Positions 9,267-18,794 of a stretch of DNA of 64,000 bases are shown piece by piece. The notes under the pieces are model-generated. The model saw nothing but the letters and a program-made list of their open reading frames with translations. It did not search any database and had not been told where the DNA came from. Each line of letters opens with the position of its first letter. The first letter of the stretch is position 1. The translations under genes and the position numbers were made by a program. This stretch comes from Anderseniella sp963698275 (lineage in GTDB: Bacteria > Pseudomonadota > Alphaproteobacteria > Rhizobiales > Aestuariivirgaceae), in the NCBI GenBank assembly GCA_963698275.1, contig CAVOQE010000006.1:62001-126000 (forward strand). Direction: 5' to 3'.

Positions 9267-9283
9267 TGCACAAAATTTGCGCA
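9267..9283. promoter_or_regulatory. Candidate NtrC-binding site upstream of urtA
   Basis: TGCACAAAATTTGCGCA is a near-perfect dyad with one mismatch from the NtrC pattern GCAC-N7-GTGC. It lies about 140 bases upstream of the sigma-54-like element, a normal distance for an enhancer. Only one good copy was found, while NtrC sites usually come in pairs. Confidence 0.35.
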
Positions 9284-9413
9284 TGGGTTTCCGGTGCTGA
9301 ATGATTGTGCAACCGCATGTTCACACTGGCCAGGGCTGCCGTCGCGAGCGTGCGTGTTTCGGTCCCGGCAAACCGGAAAGCCTTGAAGAAATCAGCCTGA
9401 CATCACGGTGTCA

Positions 9414-10400
9414 TTAGCTAGCCGTTCTTCGCTGCCTGCATATCAACCACAATGCCATGAAGCCCAACCCCACGGCCAGCCAAAGTCCTGCATCCGGGCG
9501 TTCGCCGAACAAGATGAAACCCCATCCCAGACCGGCGAGCACGGCGACATAATCCGCACATGACGCGATCACGGCACCGCCCAATCTGATAAGAAGCGCG
9601 AACAGGTAAAACTCCACTCCAATTGACATGGCCAGCATCAGCAGCGGCACGCTGGTATATTGACTGCGTATGTCCTCAAGCGGCAGCGCACTTGTGGCAA
9701 AGTGGACTGGAAGCAGCATCACGGTACCGGCAATCAGTATGCCGGTTGAGACCTGCAGCGGCGTGCGTCCGCGCGGCCAGGCGCGCTTCATGAAGACACC
9801 GTAGGCAGCCATAAGAGCCGGCAAAACAAATGCCAGCATGGTCCAGCCAAACCCGGTATCGCCAATCGACGCTTTCGGAACAAGGACGACAATGACTGCA
9901 GAGGCCCCAACAACAACACCCAGCAAACGCTGCCAGGTGACCTGCTCTGCCCTGACGAGCAGCACGAAGGCGACCGTCATGATGGGAGACATGCAACTGA
10001 TCAGGGTCAGCAATCCAGCCGACATATGCGGGGCGATTGTCAGTTCAAGCCACAGGGGAGCTATGTTCACCAGTACGGCACTGACGGCATAAAACCCGAT
10101 TTCGCGCTGGCACGGCATGAACCACTGCCCTCTTGTGACCTGAAAAGCGGTGAACACCGTGGCAAGGAAAATGTGCATGAGCAGCAAACCGGCCGATGTT
10201 GCGCCAACGTCTTCGCCGGCAATCTTGGCCAGGGAAATCTGCAGGCCCCATATGACCCCCAGACAAACAACCAGGCATCTGAGAATGACGGCGCTGGTTT
10301 TCCCGCGCTCATGGCCGACTGATTGTTGGCCGGACAGATCCCTGCGCGACTGTATCGTGCTGTGTGAACCGGTGCGGTTGCCTGCAGGTTGAACGGTCAT
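9414..10400 (-). CDS. DMT/EamA-family membrane transporter
   Basis: Integral membrane protein of about 328 residues with ten hydrophobic segments in two halves, as in EamA (drug/metabolite transporter) proteins. The first half begins near VILRCLVVCLGVIWGLQISLA and the second near GWTMLAFVLPALMAAYGVFM. Substrate cannot be told. I prefer the ATG at 10400 (MTVQPAGN), which has a weak AAGG upstream. An in-frame ATG at 10469 would add 23 polar residues. It is divergent from imuA and shares no operon with urtA. It may export an amino acid or metabolite, but nothing in the sequence decides this. Confidence 0.75.
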   Translation of the reverse strand: MTVQPAGNRTGSHSTIQSRRDLSGQQSVGHERGKTSAVILRCLVVCLGVIWGLQISLAKIAGEDVGATSAGLLLMHIFLATVFTAFQVTRGQWFMPCQREIGFYAVSAVLVNIAPLWLELTIAPHMSAGLLTLISCMSPIMTVAFVLLVRAEQVTWQRLLGVVVGASAVIVVLVPKASIGDTGFGWTMLAFVLPALMAAYGVFMKRAWPRGRTPLQVSTGILIAGTVMLLPVHFATSALPLEDIRSQYTSVPLLMLAMSIGVEFYLFALLIRLGGAVIASCADYVAVLAGLGWGFILFGERPDAGLWLAVGLGFMALWLICRQRRTAS

Positions 10401-10503
10401 TCTGGGTGAACCTTGCTGCTTGTTGTTGCAGTCAAGGATGGAGGAGTCTTTGCCCTGAATATGTGACATTGTTCACACTTGGACTACCCAGGGTTGCAGC
10501 CCC

Positions 10504-10548
10504 TTGACTCGGTCAGGTGATTTGGCTTTAGTGGAACAAAAAGAGAAC
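10504..10548 (+). promoter_or_regulatory. SOS promoter with LexA box of imuA-imuB-dnaE2
   Basis: GAACAAAAAGAGAAC at 10534-10548 is exactly GAAC-N7-GAAC, the direct-repeat LexA operator of alphaproteobacteria. Immediately upstream are TTGACT (10504-10509) and, after 17 bases, TTTAGT (10527-10532), a good -35 and moderate -10 pair. The operator would overlap the start of transcription, so LexA should block initiation until DNA damage. The imuA ATG is about 26 bases downstream. Confidence 0.85.
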
Positions 10549-10574
10549 AAACAATTGCCAAAGGATCTAAACGG

Positions 10575-11411
10575 ATGACCGCGATTGCCCATACAAGCAT
10601 TGCGGGTGCCGCAAAAAACCGGGTTCAACTCCCCTCATCCGGACCCGGGGACAAAGCTCGGCAGACCAGTGTGTCATTTGACATACCGGATCTGGACCAG
10701 CATCTGAATGGCGGCATATGGACCAATGCACTGCATGAAGTGCGCTGCAGTCTTGCACGTGATTTCGCCTGTGCTGCCGGGTTTGCCCTGGGACTGGCTG
10801 CACAATTCGGCAAGCAGGACGCACGCAGGATTTTCTGGGTGATCGACCCGGCAGCATCGATTGATTCCGGCCTGCCTTTTCCAGATGGGTTGAGCGAGTA
10901 CGGCATCGATCCAAAAGCGATGGTTTTTGTGCGCCCGATCACCCTGCAGGATGCCTTGTGGTCGGCGGATCAGGCGGCCAAATGCAGCGACCTTTCAGCC
11001 GTCATTTTTCAGGTCAAGGGCAATCCGAAGCCGTTTGACATGACCGCCACACGCCGGTTGATGCTGCGGGCCCGCGAAAGCGGTGTGCTGGTTTGTGTAC
11101 TGCGGCAAAGCGGAGCCGAAGAAGCCAGCGCTGCGGCCACCCGCTGGCATGTGGAAATCATGCCTTCAGGGCCTGATCCCGATTTTGAACACGGGCCCGG
11201 GCAGATGCGTCACGTGCAGACACTTGAACGCAACCGCCATGGGCGAACAGGACAATGGACTTTATCATGGAACCCGGAAAACCGAGCCTTTGAGGATGGC
11301 ACAGCGAAAACTCAAACAACGCATCGTGTCCGTCGCATTCACGCATCTGCCCACAGACCGGATTGCCCGGTTGAAGTGGGGCAAGTCGTGGATTTTGAGT
11401 GCGCGTCCTGA
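10575..11411 (+). CDS. imuA: ImuA, RecA-like mutagenesis accessory protein
   Basis: Component of the ImuA-ImuB-DnaE2 damage-tolerance mutasome, 278 residues. The family block IPDLDQHLNGGIWTNALHEV near residue 36 and the strand-rich RecA-like core (RIFWVIDPAA, AVIFQVKG, RRLMLRARESGVLVCVL) are visible. No Walker A ATP-binding loop is seen. First gene of the LexA-controlled operon. Its 3' end overlaps imuB by 116 bases in another frame. Confidence 0.85.
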   Translation: MTAIAHTSIAGAAKNRVQLPSSGPGDKARQTSVSFDIPDLDQHLNGGIWTNALHEVRCSLARDFACAAGFALGLAAQFGKQDARRIFWVIDPAASIDSGLPFPDGLSEYGIDPKAMVFVRPITLQDALWSADQAAKCSDLSAVIFQVKGNPKPFDMTATRRLMLRARESGVLVCVLRQSGAEEASAAATRWHVEIMPSGPDPDFEHGPGQMRHVQTLERNRHGRTGQWTLSWNPENRAFEDGTAKTQTTHRVRRIHASAHRPDCPVEVGQVVDFECAS

Positions 11412-12873
11412 AAACCCGCCCATTGCCGTTACGGATACGGAAAAAAATGCCGTTCGCATCGTGGCGCATGAAGCACACGCAGCGCGCTTCGGCCTATTCA
11501 ATGGGCAAAGCCTGAGCGATGCACGTGCGCTTGTGCCTGATCTGGAATGCCATGCAAGAGACCGGACTGCAGAGCGCAAGCTGCTTGGCTCGCTGGCAGC
11601 ATGGTGTGAACGCTACACGCCACTGGTTGCACTCGATGGTGAAGACAGCCTGTTCATGGACGTCACCGGATGCACCCATCTGTTTGGCGGAGAGGCAAGC
11701 TTCATTGCCGATATCGAAACCCGCCTTACGGCACAAGGATTCAGCGTCCGCACCTGCCTTGCAGATACTGCCGGTGCGGCATGGGCGATGGCGCGCCATG
11801 GCACTGGGCGCATTATTGCCCGCGATCAGCACGCACAGGCCATCAGCGGCCTGCCGCTTGCCGCCCTTCGCCTTGATGCTGCTCTTGTAAAGAGCCTTGG
11901 CCGGGTCGGGTTCAAGACTATCGGCTGCATTGCCGACCTGCCACGCGCGCCCCTGGCGGCGCGCTTTGGAGCACATCTGCTCGACAGGCTCGACCAGGCG
12001 TCGGGCCGTCAGGACGAGATCATTTCACCGCTCATGCCCGTTGCCGAACTGGCCTCGGAAAAACGTTTTGCAGACCCGATTGTGCATGAAGACGACATCA
12101 AGCGCGGCATCGGGCTTCTGGCCGGCAACATCATTGCCTTGCTGGAACGCCGCGATCTCGGCGTCAGGACATGCGAGGTGAAACTGTTCCGGGTTGACGG
12201 GGAAGTCCTGTCGCTGAGCGTTCATGCCGCCAACCCGTTGCGGGATGCAAACCGCATAGCCGCCCTGTTTCATGAGCGCCTGGCCAGGCTGCATACCGAT
12301 CTGGACGCAGGCTTCGGTTTCGACATCCTACGGCTCAATATCCTGCAGGCAGACCCGTTCAATGGCGACCAGCATGACCTGGTTGAGCGCAAGGATGCCG
12401 GTGACAGTTATGGCGCTCTCATCGACCGGCTTGGCGCACGGCTTGGCACGGACCGGGTTTTGCAGTTTTCCTTCGCTGACACCCATATTCCCGAACGCCG
12501 GTTTGCTCTTGTGCCGGTTTCCGGGCGAGACGGCAAAACCGATCCGGAGCAGGTTGAACTGCCCGGGCCTGCCTGTGCCCCAACCCGGCCCCTGGTACTG
12601 CTGGAAAGACCGGAACCCATAGACGCTGTTGCGCAGGTGCCTGACAGCCCGCCAAGCAGATTCCGCTGGCGCAAGGTGCTGTATGAAATCGCCCGTTCTG
12701 AAGGTCCCGAACGGATTGCCTGTGAATGGTGGCGTGACGGCCGGGCCTCTCTGAGCCGGGATTATTTCAGAGTCGAGGACACGCAAGGCTACCGTTTCTG
12801 GTTGTTTCGATACGGGCTTTATGAGCGCGAAACCACAAGGCCGGACTGGTACATGCACGGGCTGTTCTCATGA
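11296..12873 (+). CDS. imuB: ImuB, catalytically inactive Y-family polymerase homologue
   Basis: Adaptor that links the beta clamp, ImuA and DnaE2 in induced mutagenesis, 525 residues. The N-terminus has the ImuB form IVSVAFTHLPTDRIAR. The palm region LVALDGEDSLFMDVTGC lacks the acidic SIDE arrangement of active Y-family polymerases, as is usual in ImuB. The C-terminal domain with RFRWRKVLYEIARSEGPERI and WWRDGRASLSRDYFRVED is ImuB-specific. I take the ATG at 11296; another in-frame ATG lies at 11239. The stop overlaps the dnaE2 start as ATGA. Confidence 0.88.
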   Translation: MAQRKLKQRIVSVAFTHLPTDRIARLKWGKSWILSARPENPPIAVTDTEKNAVRIVAHEAHAARFGLFNGQSLSDARALVPDLECHARDRTAERKLLGSLAAWCERYTPLVALDGEDSLFMDVTGCTHLFGGEASFIADIETRLTAQGFSVRTCLADTAGAAWAMARHGTGRIIARDQHAQAISGLPLAALRLDAALVKSLGRVGFKTIGCIADLPRAPLAARFGAHLLDRLDQASGRQDEIISPLMPVAELASEKRFADPIVHEDDIKRGIGLLAGNIIALLERRDLGVRTCEVKLFRVDGEVLSLSVHAANPLRDANRIAALFHERLARLHTDLDAGFGFDILRLNILQADPFNGDQHDLVERKDAGDSYGALIDRLGARLGTDRVLQFSFADTHIPERRFALVPVSGRDGKTDPEQVELPGPACAPTRPLVLLERPEPIDAVAQVPDSPPSRFRWRKVLYEIARSEGPERIACEWWRDGRASLSRDYFRVEDTQGYRFWLFRYGLYERETTRPDWYMHGLFS

Positions 12874-15800
12874 ACCGGTACTGTGAACTGGCATGCAGCA
12901 GCAATTTCTCTTTCCTGCGCGGGGCCTCGCACCCGGAAGAACTGGTTGTGCAGGCAAAGCACCTGGGGCTCGCCGGGCTTTCCATCACCGACCGCAATTC
13001 CCTGGCAGGCGTTGTGCGCGGGCACATGGCTGCAAAGCAAGCCGGACTGGCCTATGCGCCCGGTTGCCGGCTGGTGTTTGCCGATACGACGCCGGATATC
13101 CTGGTATGGCCGAAAAACCGCACCGCCTGGGGGCAGCTTTGCGAACTTCTCACTCTCGGCAAACGGCGTACGGTCAAGGGTGGATGTGAGCTGTACCTGC
13201 AAGACCTGCTGGATCATGGCGACGGACTGCTGATGGCACTGGTGCCGCACCGCACAGACGAGGTACTCAAAGCCTGCCTTGAAAAACTGGCCACAGCCTT
13301 TCCGCACCATGTGCATGTTGCAGCCATGCGCAATCACAACGCCCGTGATCAGCGCAGATTGTCAGAGCTTGCAAAGCTTGCAACCGGCCATCAGGTCCCG
13401 CTCATCGCCACAGGTGATGTACTGTATCACCACCCGGACCGCCGCCCGCTGCAGGACGTTTTGACCTGCATTCGCGAGCACGAAACCCTGCAGTCCATCG
13501 GCACCCGGCTTGAACCCAACGCCGAACGGCACTTGCGTCCACCGGCAGAAATGCGGCGCCTGTTCAAGGGCCATGAAAGCGCTGTCGAGCAAACCGCAAA
13601 CCTGTTTGCACAGATTGATTTCTCGCTTGACGAACTGCGCTATCAATACCCTGAAGATCCGGTGTTCGAAGAGCTTGGCAACCGGCCCCTGCCCTCACAG
13701 CAAGCCCTTGAAAGGCTGACCGCAATCGGCCTGAAGAAACGCTATCCAAAAGGTGCGCCGCAAAAGGTCATCGACGCCATCGCCCATGAAACCCGGTTGA
13801 TTGCCAAGCTCGACTACGCGCCTTACTTCCTCACCGTCTATGACATCGTGCGCTTTGCCCGCTCGAAAGGCATTTTGTGCCAGGGGCGCGGATCTGCCGC
13901 CAACTCCTCCATCTGCTACTGCCTTGGCATCACCGAGGTCGATCCCGGCAAGGTCAGCCTGCTGTTTGAACGCTTCATTTCCGAAGAACGCAATGAGCCG
14001 CCGGATATCGATGTGGATTTCGAGCACGAGCGGCGCGAAGAGGTGATCCAGTATATCTATGCCAAATACGGGCGCGACAAGGCAGGCCTCGCAGCCACGG
14101 TCATCTCCTACCGGTCGCGATCAGCGCTGCGCGAAGTGGGCAAGGTGTTCGGTTTGTCCGATGATGCGATCACCGCCATATCAGGCACCAAATGGGGAAG
14201 CTATTCGCGCGAGATCGAGGCCGAAGACGCCAGGCGCGCCGGGCTTGATCCCAGTGACAAGCACCTGAAACAAATGCTGGACCTTGCGTCCCAGATCATC
14301 GGCTTTCCACGGCATTTATCACAACATGTCGGTGGCTTTGTCATTTCGCGAGACCGGCTGTCATCGCTCATCCCCATCGAGAATGCCGCCATGCAGGATC
14401 GCACCATCGTTGAATGGGACAAGGATGACCTGGAAAGCCTCGGCATGTTGAAAATCGACGTGCTGGCACTGGGCATGCTGACCTGCATCCGCAAGGCATT
14501 CAGCTTTCTGCAAAGCCATTACGGGCGCACAGAAACCCTGTCCTCGCTGCCTGACGAAGACACGGCAACCTATGACATGATCTGCCGGGCAGACACGATC
14601 GGCGTGTTCCAGATCGAAAGCCGGGCCCAGATGTCCATGCTGCCGCGCCTGAAACCTCGTTGCTATTATGACCTCGTCATCGAGGTTGCCATCGTGCGCC
14701 CCGGCCCCATTCAGGGCGACATGGTGCATCCCTATCTGCGCCGGCGCCAGGGCAAGGAGCCTGTCAGTTTTCCCAAGGAAGAACTGGCGGATGTGCTGGG
14801 CAAGACGCTGGGTGTGCCGCTGTTTCAGGAGCAGGCCATGAACATTGCCATCGTGGCTGCAAAATTCTCCCCCGGCGAAGCCGACAAGCTGCGCCGCGCC
14901 ATGGCGACTTTCAGGCGTGTCGGCACCATCAATTCATTTCAGCACAAGATGGTCGAGGGCATGGTGTCGAACGGCTATGAGCGCGAATTCGCCGAGCATT
15001 GTTTCAAGCAGATCGAAGGCTTTGGCGATTATGGTTTCCCTGAAAGCCATGCCGCCAGCTTCGCCCTGCTGGTCTATGTGTCGTGCTGGCTGAAGTGTCA
15101 TTATCCGGACGTGTTCTGTGCCGCCATCCTGAATTCACAACCCATGGGGTTTTATGCGCCGGCCCAGCTGATCCGCGATGCGCGCGAGCACGGCGTTGAC
15201 GTGCGTGATGTTGATATCAACCATTCACAGTGGTTATCGACGCTGGAACCGGATGCCAAAACTCTGCCGGTTTCTCGACAGCATCGCCAGCTCGAAACCA
15301 TTCAGAAAAACACCCATGCGGTGCGGCTGGGGTTGCAACAGGTCAAGGGATTTGGCGAGGAGGATGCAAAGCTGCTGATTGAACATCGCGCCAGCGGTTA
15401 TGACAGTGTACGCGATTTGTGGATGCGGTCGGGGCTGACCCGCCGGGTCATTGAAAAGCTGGCAGATGCAGATTGCTTTCGATCCATCGGCATGAACCGG
15501 CGTGATGCGCTATGGGCGGTGAAGGCACTTGATCCGTTAAGCAGTTCAGAACGCCTGCCGCTGTTTGCAGCAGCCGATGCACATGACCTGCAGCGCGAGC
15601 CCGATATTCACCTGCCCCCCATGCCGTTGGGAGAACATGTCATCAATGATTATCAATCGCTGTCCTATTCCCTGAAAGCCCATCCCCTGTCATTCCTGCG
15701 GCAACGGCTTTTGCAAGACCGGTATGTGAACAGCGAAGCGCTGCAGACAATACCCGGCGAATGCATGGTCAAGGTGGCAGGCCTTGTGCTGGTGCGCCAG

Positions 15801-16220
15801 CGGCCAGGCTCCGCCAAGGGGGTCATCTTTGCCACTATTGAGGATGAGACCGGTGTGGCCAACATCATTGTATGGCCGAAGGCATTTGAGAAATACCGCG
15901 CGGTTATTCTGGGCAGCAGGTGCATTGGCGTACGCGGCAGGCTGCAGACCGAAGATGGTGTCATTCATGTGGTCGCCCATCATCTGGAGGATTTAACGCC
16001 CTTGCTGGCAGAGATCTCCACCCTGGCAGATGACATGGGAGGCCTTGCCAATGCCGATGAGGTCCGCCGTCCACAGGAAAACATTCAAGGCAGGATCAAG
16101 CCGGCACGGCGGTTCGCCCTGATGGCTGAAACCCCGTCCGAGGCCGGCGCTGATCACAAACAACTGGCAAAAACAAAAACCACCCGCCAGGCTCTTCCAA
16201 AGGGCCGGAACTTTCATTAG
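12870..16220 (+). CDS. dnaE2: Error-prone DNA polymerase III alpha subunit DnaE2
   Basis: Translesion C-family polymerase, 1116 residues. The N-terminal PHP domain begins SNFSFLRGASHPEELV (residues 11-26), a block typical of DnaE2. The catalytic palm carries PPDIDVDFEHERREEV and the finger/thumb blocks QHVGGFVISRD and VAIVRPGPIQGDMVHPYLRRR. Near residue 970 an OB domain (MVKVAGLVLVRQRPGSAKGV) follows. It is shorter than DnaE1, as expected. It completes the imuA-imuB-dnaE2 cassette, co-regulated from the LexA box upstream of imuA. Confidence 0.95.
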   Translation: MNRYCELACSSNFSFLRGASHPEELVVQAKHLGLAGLSITDRNSLAGVVRGHMAAKQAGLAYAPGCRLVFADTTPDILVWPKNRTAWGQLCELLTLGKRRTVKGGCELYLQDLLDHGDGLLMALVPHRTDEVLKACLEKLATAFPHHVHVAAMRNHNARDQRRLSELAKLATGHQVPLIATGDVLYHHPDRRPLQDVLTCIREHETLQSIGTRLEPNAERHLRPPAEMRRLFKGHESAVEQTANLFAQIDFSLDELRYQYPEDPVFEELGNRPLPSQQALERLTAIGLKKRYPKGAPQKVIDAIAHETRLIAKLDYAPYFLTVYDIVRFARSKGILCQGRGSAANSSICYCLGITEVDPGKVSLLFERFISEERNEPPDIDVDFEHERREEVIQYIYAKYGRDKAGLAATVISYRSRSALREVGKVFGLSDDAITAISGTKWGSYSREIEAEDARRAGLDPSDKHLKQMLDLASQIIGFPRHLSQHVGGFVISRDRLSSLIPIENAAMQDRTIVEWDKDDLESLGMLKIDVLALGMLTCIRKAFSFLQSHYGRTETLSSLPDEDTATYDMICRADTIGVFQIESRAQMSMLPRLKPRCYYDLVIEVAIVRPGPIQGDMVHPYLRRRQGKEPVSFPKEELADVLGKTLGVPLFQEQAMNIAIVAAKFSPGEADKLRRAMATFRRVGTINSFQHKMVEGMVSNGYEREFAEHCFKQIEGFGDYGFPESHAASFALLVYVSCWLKCHYPDVFCAAILNSQPMGFYAPAQLIRDAREHGVDVRDVDINHSQWLSTLEPDAKTLPVSRQHRQLETIQKNTHAVRLGLQQVKGFGEEDAKLLIEHRASGYDSVRDLWMRSGLTRRVIEKLADADCFRSIGMNRRDALWAVKALDPLSSSERLPLFAAADAHDLQREPDIHLPPMPLGEHVINDYQSLSYSLKAHPLSFLRQRLLQDRYVNSEALQTIPGECMVKVAGLVLVRQRPGSAKGVIFATIEDETGVANIIVWPKAFEKYRAVILGSRCIGVRGRLQTEDGVIHVVAHHLEDLTPLLAEISTLADDMGGLANADEVRRPQENIQGRIKPARRFALMAETPSEAGADHKQLAKTKTTRQALPKGRNFH

Positions 16221-16359
16221 ATGCTGGAGAGCAGGTTATGATCCTTCCCTAGGGACAGGACGTAAATACAGGGAAGTTTTGATTTTCCCCCAAACACGCT
16301 TATATGATTCAGTTAAATGAAGTATTTTTTGATCCTCGACTGCCTGCCGGTAGTAATGA

Positions 16360-17049
16360 ATGAAGAAAGACCCGGACGACATGAGTGAAACACTTGCAAA
16401 GCCAGCCAATGGTTCAAGCGAAGCAAAGCCTGTGTTTTCTCAAGACCCGCACAAGACGAGTGAATCACGAGAAAAAGTGCTCGAAGTCGCCATTGGCCGG
16501 GAAGTCCGCTCGTTTCGCCGCCAGCACAACATAACCGTTGCCGACCTTGCCAAGACCACGGGCCTGTCCATCGGCATGTTGTCGAAAATCGAGAACGGCG
16601 TGACATCGCCCTCGCTGACCACGCTGCAGGCCTTGTCCAATGCCCTGAGTATTCCGCTCACTTCATTCTTTCGCGGGTTTGAAGAACAGCGCGAGGCGGT
16701 TCATGTCAAAGCCGGCACAGGTGCCGAAGCTGACAGGCGCGGCACGCGGGCCGGCCACCAGTACAATCTGCTCGGTCATATCGGGTCCAATGCGTCCGGC
16801 GTCATCGTCGAACCCTACCTGATTACCTTGACGGAAGAGTCCGATACTTTCCCCGATTTTCAGCACGACGGCATGGAGTTCATCTACATGCTGGAAGGTG
16901 AAGTTGAATACCGGCACGGTGACAAGACCTTCATCCTGCAACCCGGCGACAGTTTCTTTTTTGATGCCGATGCACCGCATGGCCCCCAGACCCATATCAA
17001 GCTGCCTGCCCGCTATCTGTCGATCATTTCATATCCGCAGAACTCCTAG
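16360..17049 (+). CDS. XRE-family regulator with C-terminal cupin sensor
   Basis: 229-residue transcription factor. A helix-turn-helix of the XRE type lies at about residues 48-105 (IGREVRSFRRQHNITVADL, SIGMLSKIENG). A cupin domain follows at about 150-225 (HDGMEFIYMLEGEVEYRHG, LQPGDSFFFDADAPHG). Such proteins sense a small carbon or nitrogen compound with the cupin. It stands alone, 374 bases before the ammonium transporter and the mgs/gmaS operon, on the same strand, so local control of these genes is a fair inference. The ATG at 16360 is used; another lies at 16381. Confidence 0.85.
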   Translation: MKKDPDDMSETLAKPANGSSEAKPVFSQDPHKTSESREKVLEVAIGREVRSFRRQHNITVADLAKTTGLSIGMLSKIENGVTSPSLTTLQALSNALSIPLTSFFRGFEEQREAVHVKAGTGAEADRRGTRAGHQYNLLGHIGSNASGVIVEPYLITLTEESDTFPDFQHDGMEFIYMLEGEVEYRHGDKTFILQPGDSFFFDADAPHGPQTHIKLPARYLSIISYPQNS

Positions 17050-17423
17050 AGCAGGCGAATAAAACCTCCCCGAATTCACGCCAGCACGAATTGCGAATCC
17101 GGATGGGAAATCCGGTTTGTGATTCTTTTCCGATTCAACAAAAATCATCGTGAACCCCGTCACGAGCCCTGCCCGTCACCGTTCCGGATCAATCACCGCA
17201 CATCTGGATTTCAGCATTCCTGTCGCTCGGCAGCAGCGGAAAACTGCGGATAGCGCCTATTCCCGCAACATTACATTTCATCCACAATCACAGGTGCGGC
17301 ATATTGACAGCGCCCGTGTTTTGCAGGCAACCTCTCCATTCAACTTTTTTCACTAGCAGGCATATTTTGCATAAATCAAACTAACTGAATGCCCGAGGGG
17401 CATCTTGAGAGGGAGGCAGAGAA
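17050..17423. other. Regulatory gap between XRE-cupin gene and ammonium transporter
   Basis: 374 bases without a convincing gene. At 17099-17115 CCGGAT and ATCCGG form a six-pair hairpin with a five-base loop followed by a T-rich stretch, a possible weak terminator of the regulator gene. Further on, the octamer GGCATATT occurs twice, at about 17298 and 17359. The first copy has GG and, ten bases later, GC (17310), as in sigma-54 promoters, but the rest fits poorly. GAGGGAGG before 17424 is the ribosome site of the transporter. Confidence 0.5.
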
Positions 17424-18782
17424 ATGGGGAGTAATATTGAAGCGCTCACCACCGTGTTCACCGAGTTTTATTACTGGGTGACGGTGGTGATGATGTTTTT
17501 GATCCATGTCGGGTTCTGTATGTACGAGGTAGGCGCAAGCCGCCGCCGCAATCACATGCACACACTCATGAAGAACACGATGCTGATCCCGCTGGTCACC
17601 ATCACCTTCTTCTTCTTCGGCTGGTGGATCTACTGGGCCTTTCCAAACGGCCCCGGCTTTATCGGCGGCCTGGAAGACGGCTCGGCCAACGCACCGTGGT
17701 CACCGACCATGGCCACAAACCTGAGTGACAGGATCACCGGTGTGTTCTGGGCAGCCTTCCTGCTGTTCTCCTGGACCGCTGCCTCGATCGTGTCCGGTTC
17801 GGTTATCGAACGCATTCGTTCAACGGCTTTCTGGATCCATGCCGTTTTGATCGGATCGGTGTTCTGGATTATCGATGCATCCTGGGGCTGGCACTATGCC
17901 GGCTGGATGGTCAAGGTACTTGGCTATCACGATGCCTACGCGTCCGGCGTTATTCATGCCATCGCGGGCGGTTATGCATTGGGTGTTCTGGTGGTTCTCG
18001 GACCGCGCCTCGGCAAGTTTGCCGCCGACGGCACGCCGCGCGATATCCCGCCGCACAATCCCTGGCTGGTCACCATCGGCCTGTTCATGATCTATACGGG
18101 CTTCTGGGGCTTTTACGCCGCGTGCAACGTGCCGATCATCTCGCCTGAAGTCATTGACGGCCAGATCACCGGTGTTACCTGGACAGCAACCAATATCTAT
18201 CTTGCTCCAACCACGCTTGGTGCCATTACCTTCAACTTCCTGATGTCATTGTCGGGCGGATTGCTGGTTGCCTACGTGGTGTCCAAGGGCGATGCCTTCT
18301 GGACGTATTCCGGTGGCCTTGCAGGGATCATTGCCGCATCTGCCGGTAACGATCTCTACCATCCGATACAGGCCATGTTCATAGGCGGTTTCGGCACTTT
18401 CTGTGCCTACAAGCTGCACTACTGGGTCGAACGCAAGTTCAAGATCGATGATGCAGTTGGTGCTGTTGCAGTCCATGGTTATGCCGGCTTCATAGGCGTA
18501 ACAATTGCCGGCTTCATGCTCTGGGGCCAGCCATCGTCGCCATATGAAGGCTATGCAGCCATCAACCCGCTGGGTAACTTTATCGGTGCCATCATCATGT
18601 TCGGTGTCCTTGGCTTCCTGCCGGCGTACATCGTATCGAAGATCATGGCCGGCATGGGAATGTTGCGTATTCCTGCAAAAGCCGAACTGCAGGGCCTTGA
18701 TCACCACAGCGAGCTTGCCTATCAGGCGGCCATCGACGATGTCCGCGCTGCCGAGCGTGAACTCGCTGCAGCTCAGAAATAA
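17424..18782 (+). CDS. amt: Ammonium/methylammonium transporter (Amt family)
   Basis: Inner-membrane channel of about 452 residues with eleven hydrophobic segments. It contains Amt landmarks such as MYEVGASRRRNHMHTLMKN, SIVSGSVIERIRSTAFW, the histidine-bearing DASWGWHYAGW, and VAVHGYAGFIGVTIAGF with the second conserved histidine. The C-terminal tail (AERELAAAQK) is charged and helical. A strong GGGAGG ribosome site lies upstream. It is followed by a small membrane protein and the mgs/gmaS genes, so it may import methylammonium as well as ammonium. No glnK lies beside it. Confidence 0.93.
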   Translation: MGSNIEALTTVFTEFYYWVTVVMMFLIHVGFCMYEVGASRRRNHMHTLMKNTMLIPLVTITFFFFGWWIYWAFPNGPGFIGGLEDGSANAPWSPTMATNLSDRITGVFWAAFLLFSWTAASIVSGSVIERIRSTAFWIHAVLIGSVFWIIDASWGWHYAGWMVKVLGYHDAYASGVIHAIAGGYALGVLVVLGPRLGKFAADGTPRDIPPHNPWLVTIGLFMIYTGFWGFYAACNVPIISPEVIDGQITGVTWTATNIYLAPTTLGAITFNFLMSLSGGLLVAYVVSKGDAFWTYSGGLAGIIAASAGNDLYHPIQAMFIGGFGTFCAYKLHYWVERKFKIDDAVGAVAVHGYAGFIGVTIAGFMLWGQPSSPYEGYAAINPLGNFIGAIIMFGVLGFLPAYIVSKIMAGMGMLRIPAKAELQGLDHHSELAYQAAIDDVRAAERELAAAQK

Positions 18783-18794
18783 GGAGGATAGATC

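Larger units (their letters stand above)
9073..9413. other. Intergenic region upstream of urtA
   Basis: 341 bases without a gene, between the urtA start and the end of the transporter gene at 9414, both on the minus strand. The part at 9140-9200 is clearly AT-rich. It holds the candidate sigma-54 promoter and NtrC-like site listed separately. I see no clear terminator for the upstream gene; only short GC-rich inverted repeats without a T-run occur near 9360-9410. Confidence 0.7.

Noticed and set aside
11083..11295. Longer imuB starting at 11083 or 11239
   Set aside because: The added residues do not resemble the ImuB N-terminus, which begins just before IVSVAFTHLPTDR.
17297..17312. Sigma-54 promoter of amt at GGCATATTGACAGC
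   Set aside because: Only the GG and GC pairs at ten-base spacing fit. The TTGC part is CAGC and no NtrC-like dyad was found upstream, so it is mentioned only in the intergenic entry.
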